64,000 nt of DNA, from the NCBI GenBank assembly GCA_010279815.1, contig QEOQ01000070.1, forward strand, positions 478,473-542,472. The letters run 5' to 3'. The translations under genes were made by a program, and so were the position numbers. Below, in pieces: positions 57,459 through 64,000 of the stretch (the stretch's first letter is position 1; every line of letters starts with the position of its first letter). A model generated the notes under the pieces. The model was not told the origin of the DNA and did no database searches. It worked only from the letters and a program-made list of their open reading frames with translations. The DNA comes from Brachionus plicatilis (lineage: Eukaryota; Rotifera; Eurotatoria; Ploima; Brachionidae).

Positions 57459-60400
57459 TTAATTTTTTTTCGCCTTTGATTTTTGTGCAGCCAATTCGAA
57501 CTGAAATCCGTCCTTGGACGCCTCTTGCTCTTTCTTTCTAACGCCGTCCATAACTCTGTTCTGCAGCTCGGCCCTGGTCAAAGGTTTGCTAAGGTCGTCT
57601 CCTTCACCATCTCCCAAATTCTCATAGCCATCTCTAAAAACAAAAACTCACTCAACAAAACAAAAAAAAAGCAAATAACAAAACCAAAAAAAACGAAACA
57701 AATTGATTAAATTTATTCATTATTTACTCGTAAAAATAAACCCTAATTAAAAAAAAATAACCTTACGAGTTCTTGAATTTAATTCAAATATTTAAAATTT
57801 TTAATTACTTTTTTTATTCACCTTAACGCTATTACTTAACAAAATTATAGAAGAAAAAAAAAGTTTAAAATTCGAGACCATTTTACTATAAGAAATTCAA
57901 TACTAAACCTTAATCCTCAAAGTGACAATTTTGACAAAAAAAAATTCAACTATTTTAAATTTCAAATCATGATCCTCAAGCCATTTCACTTGACCATTTT
58001 TCTGATCGGCCTTGCCAAACTCTTCTCCTCCAAATCGATCATAATCGCCAACTATCACAATGTGCTGCTTTATTTTCCGCGCGAATACGGCGGCAACGAT
58101 GACATACGCGTCGTATTCGACGTCCGCAATGTAACCTTCGGCACTTTTAAATACATACCAGTAGTGGTGGATGTAGCCTACGACTCATTTTTGAACCATG
58201 CCTACTGCTACCTGGAGAGTGCAGTCACGTCCTACATCCTCCTTCTGAAATGGGCCGGGGGTGCATGGTGCTACCAGATTTTGTTCGAATTCCCGGCCTC
58301 CCAGTTCTCCAAATACATGTACCACTCCATAGTGCTAATGGATGACTTTTTGTACTGGACCACCGACCGGTACATCATGACAGGCCGCACTGCTGGCTAC
58401 GAAAAAAGACTTCTCCTTCAGCCCGGATGGAACCGGCTCTACTCCATGTCCCAAGACTACCAAAACCAATTGATCTACGTGTCTGCCTTTGACTACACCG
58501 AAAATGCTATTTTCAAGTGCAGCCTCAGACTGTTCAGCTGCCAAAAACTTCTCACCAGCTCATTTCCCATCAACTATGTACTCTTCAACCAGTTTTCTGG
58601 CAAACTTTACGCCACTAGCATGCAAGGCTCGAATGGCCGCTTCCTGTTCAGATACGAAGACGACTTCAAGGCCCTGGTCCCAGTACAGACTGTGGACGAA
58701 GATTTGTCCAGCATACTTTTTTTAAGCCAAGACTTTGCCGTCTATTCCAATCAACAAACCATCACTGTCTCAAACAACATAAACAAGTTCAACTCAAGCC
58801 GGAAAACAAGTCCCAAAATGGTCGACCCCTATGCCCTGCAGTACATTTTCAGCTTCAATCAACAGATCAATTTTGAGACCTATCCGTATCCGTACTTTTT
58901 TACGGACTATCAAAATCTTTTGTACAAAAATAGCCTCTATTTGTTCTACTATTACATATGTGGCATGGACGTGGTCGAAAGCGACCAGGCCTTTGTGCCG
59001 CAGATGGACTTGAACAATAATTTCTTGTACATTGGAGACTGTCAGACAAGGTTTATGGACGAGAGAAACGCCATTCTAGTCCCATCGGTAATTGGAGGCT
59101 GTGTTGGCTTAGTGTTGATCATTGTGGTGGTGATGGTGTGCTTGTGGCGGTCGGCAATGTGCCGGCCTAGAGTGGACAGGCTGAGATCCAAGATGGGACT
59201 GGTGGCTGAGACAAATAGGTCTATGGCATCGGATGATTCTATGGATGAAAAAAAGGAATCCAATTTGGTGTACAGTTTGCAAAGTGAGCTGTACGACAAG
59301 GAGCCCATTAACTTGGGAATGATAGACTGCTCGAGGTATAGATTTCAGCCCTCGTTGAGCATCGACTCGTCGTCCAGTGACGAGCTTAAGTTCAAGACTG
59401 TGTCGCCAATGTCCTCTGTGTCGGCCAACTCGGCAAACAGGGTCAAGTTTAGTGACAGAAAGATTGAGCATTTTTATGACAAAGAAGAGGTGCCCAAACA
59501 TTCGAAAATGTATCATTTGGAAAAAGATCAGAGTGGCTTTGGAAGTAAAGATGGATTTTGTGGCAGTCCGAGCTATTCGGACTACAGGGATGAGTTGGAG
59601 AGAAATGATAAAAAGTTAAGCAAGTATTTTACCAATTGTGATATAAGCCTATACGGTTCGAATTCGAATAATTACATTGATATGGTTAAGTCGATTGGGG
59701 ATGATGTGACAAGTTTAGAGTCAAAGATTATGATTTGAACTTACCCAGTTGACGGAATTGGCACGAATTGTTTTGTATTTTTGGATTGAGCGCCTTCGCC
59801 AATGTAATTGGGAGCTTTTTCTCTAAATGCCACATTGTCTTTCTAAATTAAAACAGTGTTTTGTTGAATTTTGTTTTAGAATATGTTTATTTTGGATTTA
59901 TTTAAATCAATTTAATTTTTTTTTTCTAATTTAATAAAAAAATTAATTTAATAATTTAATTTTTAAATTTATTCGACTAAATTTGACAATTTTAAGTAGT
60001 TTGTTGAAGAAAATTTCAAAAAAGTTAAAATATTTGATCGATTTTTGTTTCATCTATGAATCATGTCTTTTTTTTATGGAATAAAAATGGTTTTAAATTG
60101 AAACCAGAAAAATTTATTATTCAGAATATCTAAGAATGACTCTGACATGAAAACTTGACATTTTTGTCTTTGCTTTATTCTTAAATTTTTTTCTCTTGTT
60201 TTTAAAATTTGAAAATTTGAGAAAACTCAGTTTTTCAAACTGCGTATAATATTTTTAAATAACAATAATATGTAATTAAAAAACTAAAATACTGAATTAG
60301 GAACTAAATAAAAACATTTTTTTTTTTTTTGTATTTAATGTCAATTACATTTGAATTTATCACTTTTTTTAATTTATTAATACATTATGACTAATGAGAT

Positions 60401-63400
60401 AGCCAAAAGATTAGCAAAAAAAGTATATTGGAAAACAATCAAAAAATAATAAAGAATAAACGCGGCAGACCAGCCCGATCGAAAAACACAAAAAAATAAA
60501 TTAAGAATTTTTTTGCTTTTAAAAATATATTTTGTTTTTATTTTTTTTTTCTACTTAGATAATTAGTGTTATATTTTTATAAAAAAAAGTAATGAAAAAA
60601 AAATAATGAAATTTTGTACTAAATTCAGAATTTTAGTTTTATTTTTGCAAAAAATAAAAACAGGTAATAATTATATGCCTTTTCAAATAGTAATTGAAAA
60701 GAAAAAAATAGTTAGAAGTCGTATGCAGGGTTCTATGAACCATTCTGAATTTCGTTGATACAGAAAAAGATCTAAAAGCGACAATCGGTACCTGAAAAAC
60801 TCTTTATTGTGGACATTTATGGTCCCATCTAGGATTTTCTACAACTATCTGGTCGCCCTCAAACAAGAGGACATCAAAGTCTTAGACATGGTACAAAAAA
60901 GGTTTAACGTCTCTATAACCATATGTGATAATATGTGACTAGTACCCCGCACCTAAAATATGTGACTGAGACTGGTCACCAAATTTTCAAGGATGGAAAA
61001 TGTGACCAGAATCAAAACAATAGAAAAATTAAGTGACCAAAGAGATTCAAAATCATCAGTTTTAAATTTTAATGTTTTTTAGCAATATGTATTTTTAACT
61101 ATTTCCATTCAAAAAAAAAATATCGAACTCTAATTTTACTTCTTACAGTTCCTTGTTTATTTTATACATTTTTCCTCATATGAAGTATTTCTTTTTCTAT
61201 TTTCTTACTCTTGCTTTTTAGTTTTTTATCAAAAAATTGAATGAAAGATTTTAAATTTTTATTCACTTTTTTAAATCCGTAAATAAATCAAAATAATATT
61301 GAAGTCTCAAAGAACAATATTCGTCGCAAATAATATATAAATATTAAAATCAATTTTACAAAGTAGATTAAATATAAAAAGTTTCAAACTAAATATTAGA
61401 ACCTTATACTAGTAAATCGGTTGGAAATTTTTTATCTATTAACATTTAATGATAAAAGAATGTGTAAAAGAAGTTAATTAACCTGATAAATTCCAAGACC
61501 CATATTAAAAATTAGTCTTTAATTTTTCTTGATTCAGACCAAAAAATTGCAAAATTTTAAATTTGCAAAAAAAAAAAAGAATTCGAAAATTTTTTGAAAA
61601 AAAATGATTTTAAAAAAGCAAGACAAATATTAGTCTTTTTTAAGTTTAAAGAAAAACAATAAAGAATATTAATAATTAGCTGATTTAAAAAACATCCAAT
61701 ACTTAAGAAAGCTATATCAATTTGAAATTAATATTTTGAAAAAATATTTGAAAATACTAAGAACGACAAGTTTTTGTTCAGAAAGTAAATATTTTTTTTC
61801 TTAAAATCTGAATAAATTTAAAAACGAGTGCTAATCAGAAATTGTTCTAATACGCTTTCTAGATTCGAAGTTAGATTCTATATCTTTGTTATTTTTGTAT
61901 TTTTTAAAAATTCTTTTTTTTCTCAGTAATTTTTTTATAAACTGTTGGATAGAATTTAAAGATTAAATTATTTTTATCGCTATTTGTTAATTGCATTGTA
62001 AGAGCTAAGTTCAGATTTTAATTAGATAAAAGAAGAGTGTCAGAATATATTTTATTCTTAAAATTTAACGAATCCAGAGTTGTCTAAAAGTCAAAAGTCT
62101 CAAGTCAAGTCCAAGACCGTACTTTTTATTTTTTTCAAAAATCTGAGTCAAAGACTTTAATTTTTTTTAAAAAAATAACTTGGAATTTTTTTCGGGACTT
62201 TTAAACAACTCTGAAAGAATCTATAGTAAAAGTGAATAAACTTTATTTATAAATTTATTTCAAAAATTTTATTTGCTGATACAAATAAAATTGTCTCAGA
62301 ATCAGGAAATTAAAATATATAAAAAATCGGTTGAATTTTACAGGAACTGAACTTGTTCCTGCCTTGAAAGAAGTTCATAATAATTTATTCTATTAACTTG
62401 TTCTTGTTCCACTTCTGATCATCAAAATAAGATTAATTTTCGTAACCCGAACATATTATAAAATTTTTCATTTATTTTAAAAGTATTCCATTTTTTAAAA
62501 TGGGTTGAAAATTCAAAAATATTGCTTCGAGCAATCATTTAAGCTTTTTTTGAAATTTAAAAAAATTTTGTTTGTGTTAATCAGATTTTTTGCCAAATGT
62601 TATATTTATATATATTTCTAATTAGTTAATGAGAAACGTATAACAAAACATATTAAAAGAAAAAAAAGATATAATTAATTTAATTAAAAGTTCAAAAAAC
62701 TTAAATTAAAAATCCAATTTTTTATATTTTTCAAAAAAATTTTTTTAAAAAAACTTTTTTGTAAATTTGGTTACTAAATTCTTGTGCAAAATGTAAATAA
62801 TTTTACATTGAAATATTTTTTAGGCAATATTTATATAAGATCTTAAATTTTGTTAATCATATATTAATAAATTTTTATCTATAGCATATTATAAAATAAA
62901 TAAATTTTGTTTTTTAGTAATTTAATATTGCCAAAGAACTTGATAAGTAACCTTTAAAAAGAAAGAATCTACAAGACTATGCAGATTGTGTTTCTTAAAA
63001 GAATCAAAAGATTTTTTTCTCACAATTGCAAAGTAATGCAGATTTTTCATGATCTATTAAAATTTTTCAAAATTTTTTTGTCACCTGAGAAAGTAATGCG
63101 AGAATATTTTTTTTAAATCATGATCAAAATTGCATTTAAATGATTCCATTTTATAATTTGTACACACATTCTTATTCTTATCGGATCTAAATTTAGAGCT
63201 TTATGACTTATTTAGCAAACGAATGTAATATTATAAATCCAAAATAAAAAAAGAATTTTTTAACTTACCTTAGCTGCAAGTATGCTCTGCCATTTAAGTA
63301 GCTCATCAGTCCGGCTATCAATTATACCCAAGTACTGGGACATGTTGGTCTCAGTGACTCCTTCTTTACTAAGAAGAAGAATATCAATTTGAGATCGATC

Positions 63401-63925
63401 ACAATTAATTTTTTTGAATAAAGATTCAATTCCTGTTTAGATAGAAAAAAATTAATTTTTAAGTTTAAAATTTTAATTTTCAATTACCAATTCTAGACTG
63501 ATCCAAAATTTTCCTGTTAGCCTTAATCTTTTCTTCATATTCGTCAGCCAATTTTTGAGCAATCTGGTGCTTTTGTTCCAATTCTTGTAAAATTCGCTTT
63601 CTTTGCTCTTCCATTTCAATGCCTTGCTTCTCAAATTGTCTCACGTCGGTTTTAATCTTGAATTTTTTTAAGATAATCACTGAAAATTCAATTCTTTTTC
63701 TAAATACCTGATCAATCTGCTCCTGTAACAACTCCACTTGGTTGTTCAACTCATTCACATAATTAAATATAGCATAGTTTTTATTTTCGACTTGGATAAA
63801 GCGTTCCACTAATTTATCTAAATCTGTTTCGCCAGTTATCTGCTCTATTTCTTTAAATTTAGTCTCGTAGGCCTCTACAGAGTGTTCTTCTCTTTCTTTT
63901 CGACGTTTTTCAGCCGCCTCAGCCT
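57459..63925 (-). CDS. CCDC63: ODAD1/CCDC63-type outer dynein arm docking protein, 3' five exons
   Basis: Exons 63925-63708, 63656-63488, 63432-63269, 59842-59745 and 57633-57459 join in frame with GT-AG borders; the 5' part lies beyond the right edge, so ~274 C-terminal residues are present. Family signatures: TDLDKLVERFIQVENKNYAI and FNYVNELNNQVELLQEQID, a long coiled coil (RKRILQELEQKHQIAQKLAD), then LFKKINCDRSQIDILL and TETNMSQYLGIIDSRTDELL, as in CCDC63, CCDC114/ODAD1 and Chlamydomonas DC2. These proteins tether outer dynein arms to axonemal doublets, so a motile-cilia role follows. The tail (KDNVAFREKAPNYIGEG to AAQKSKAKKN) is lineage-specific. Introns of 3.4 and 2.1 kb contain transposon debris and, in the last, a complete gene on the other strand. 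Confidence 0.85.
57969..59738 (+). CDS. single-pass type I membrane protein, 589 aa, unknown family
   Basis: Intronless gene, GC-richer than its surroundings, inside the last intron of the ODAD1-type gene on the opposite strand. Residues 1-22 (MILKPFHLTIFLIGLAKLFS) form a signal peptide. The ectodomain (~23-371) has alternating beta-strand character with YWTTDR, LIYVSAFDY and KLYATSMQ repeats, reminiscent of a YWTD-like propeller. VPSVIGGCVGLVLIIVVVMV at ~372-394 is the membrane span, followed by basic stop-transfer residues and a ~195-residue Ser-rich cytoplasmic tail (SLSIDSSSSDELKFKTVSPM) with possible phosphorylation sites. It looks like a receptor or adhesion protein, but I cannot name a family. 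The stop codon ends six bases before the neighbouring exon. Confidence 0.88.
   Translation: MILKPFHLTIFLIGLAKLFSSKSIIIANYHNVLLYFPREYGGNDDIRVVFDVRNVTFGTFKYIPVVVDVAYDSFLNHAYCYLESAVTSYILLLKWAGGAWCYQILFEFPASQFSKYMYHSIVLMDDFLYWTTDRYIMTGRTAGYEKRLLLQPGWNRLYSMSQDYQNQLIYVSAFDYTENAIFKCSLRLFSCQKLLTSSFPINYVLFNQFSGKLYATSMQGSNGRFLFRYEDDFKALVPVQTVDEDLSSILFLSQDFAVYSNQQTITVSNNINKFNSSRKTSPKMVDPYALQYIFSFNQQINFETYPYPYFFTDYQNLLYKNSLYLFYYYICGMDVVESDQAFVPQMDLNNNFLYIGDCQTRFMDERNAILVPSVIGGCVGLVLIIVVVMVCLWRSAMCRPRVDRLRSKMGLVAETNRSMASDDSMDEKKESNLVYSLQSELYDKEPINLGMIDCSRYRFQPSLSIDSSSSDELKFKTVSPMSSVSANSANRVKFSDRKIEHFYDKEEVPKHSKMYHLEKDQSGFGSKDGFCGSPSYSDYRDELERNDKKLSKYFTNCDISLYGSNSNNYIDMVKSIGDDVTSLESKIMI
59933..59938 (+). 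terminator. polyadenylation signal of the nested membrane-protein gene
   Basis: First AATAAA after the stop at 59736-59738. If used, the 3' UTR runs antisense across the whole exon 59745-59842 of the host gene. Confidence 0.4.
60770..60920 (+). pseudogene. LINE reverse-transcriptase scrap
   Basis: With one frameshift the plus strand reads FSTTIWSP then KQEDIKVLDMVQKRF, matching the IWSPxxKxDIxxLExVQxR block of jockey-like ORF2 (compare AWSPYTKKDINTLEKVQHR at 36967). In an intron of the ODAD1-type gene. Confidence 0.6.
60930..61040. repeat. GTGACC/GTGACT motif cluster
   Basis: Five GTGAC words with a GGTCACC inverse in ~110 bp, similar to the palindromic part of the elements at 4340 and 45215, without the zinc-finger frame. 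Confidence 0.35.
62075..62213. mobile_element. CAGAGTTG-family (hAT-like) MITE, 139 bp
   Basis: Ends CAGAGTTGTCTAAAAGTCAA and, inverted, CAGAGTTGTTTAAAAGTCCC. Flanks AACGAATC (62067-62074) and AAAGAATC (62214-62221) differ by one base: 8-bp duplication. The smallest and cleanest copy of the family; in an intron of the ODAD1-type gene. Confidence 0.8.
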
Positions 63926-64000
63926 CTATATTAAAAATAAAAAAAAAAATTTTTAAATATATCTTGAATGATATCTTTTGAATCATGAAGTTTTTTTTTT

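Noticed and set aside
58335..59619. Short frames on both strands within the nested membrane-protein gene
   Set aside because: Shadows in other frames of the 589-codon ORF; no independent coding signal.

Overview
The window is strongly AT-rich animal DNA with spliced genes (mostly 45-60 nt introns plus a few of 2-4 kb), eukaryotic AATAAA signals, many decayed LINE retrotransposons and dozens of hairpin-forming non-autonomous DNA transposons. An outer-dynein-arm docking protein gene means a ciliated host. Intron style, the LINE type, a Cys-less pentameric channel and a bacterial-type arsenite methyltransferase together suggest a small invertebrate, most like a monogonont rotifer (Brachionus-like). 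That assignment is inference. There is one ambiguous base (n) at 2945. My manual coordinates are good to about 1 base; one exon border (63708) was fixed by reading frame.

Layout. 0-8 kb: a doubtful small secreted ORF (367-688, frameshifted), a secreted 109-aa protein (1076-1405, minus), a repeat-rich stretch with LINE remnants and a C2H2 mini-ORF, then a GC-richer exon of an unrecognised protein (5879-7614, minus). 8-27 kb: no confident host gene; LINE remnants, three orphan coding fragments, and hairpin elements including a pogo-type element nested in another and an 815-bp near-perfect palindrome. 27.1-32.8 kb: a complete seven-exon SLC17-type MFS transporter (518 aa, plus). 36-37.5 kb: Tc1/mariner transposase and LINE remnants. 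37.9-43.1 kb: a two-exon Cys-less pentameric ligand-gated channel (439 aa, minus). 45.9-51.2 kb: a small coiled-coil gene and a complete eight-exon GH18 chitinase-like gene (429 aa), both minus. 53.4-54.2 kb: an intronless arsenite methyltransferase interrupted by one in-frame TGA. 54.3-57.3 kb: Mutator-like and hAT-like small elements, one with a decayed FLYWCH reading frame. 57.5-63.9 kb: the 3' part of an ODAD1/CCDC63-type gene (minus), with an intronless 589-aa type I membrane protein gene nested on the opposite strand of its last intron.

The host genes do not form a pathway: secretion/extracellular products, vesicular-type transport, ion-channel signalling, chitin-fold protein, arsenic methylation and cilia. 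The dominant theme is the density of small inverted-repeat transposons, many datable by intact target-site duplications (TA, 8 bp or 9 bp) and many lodged in introns of these genes.
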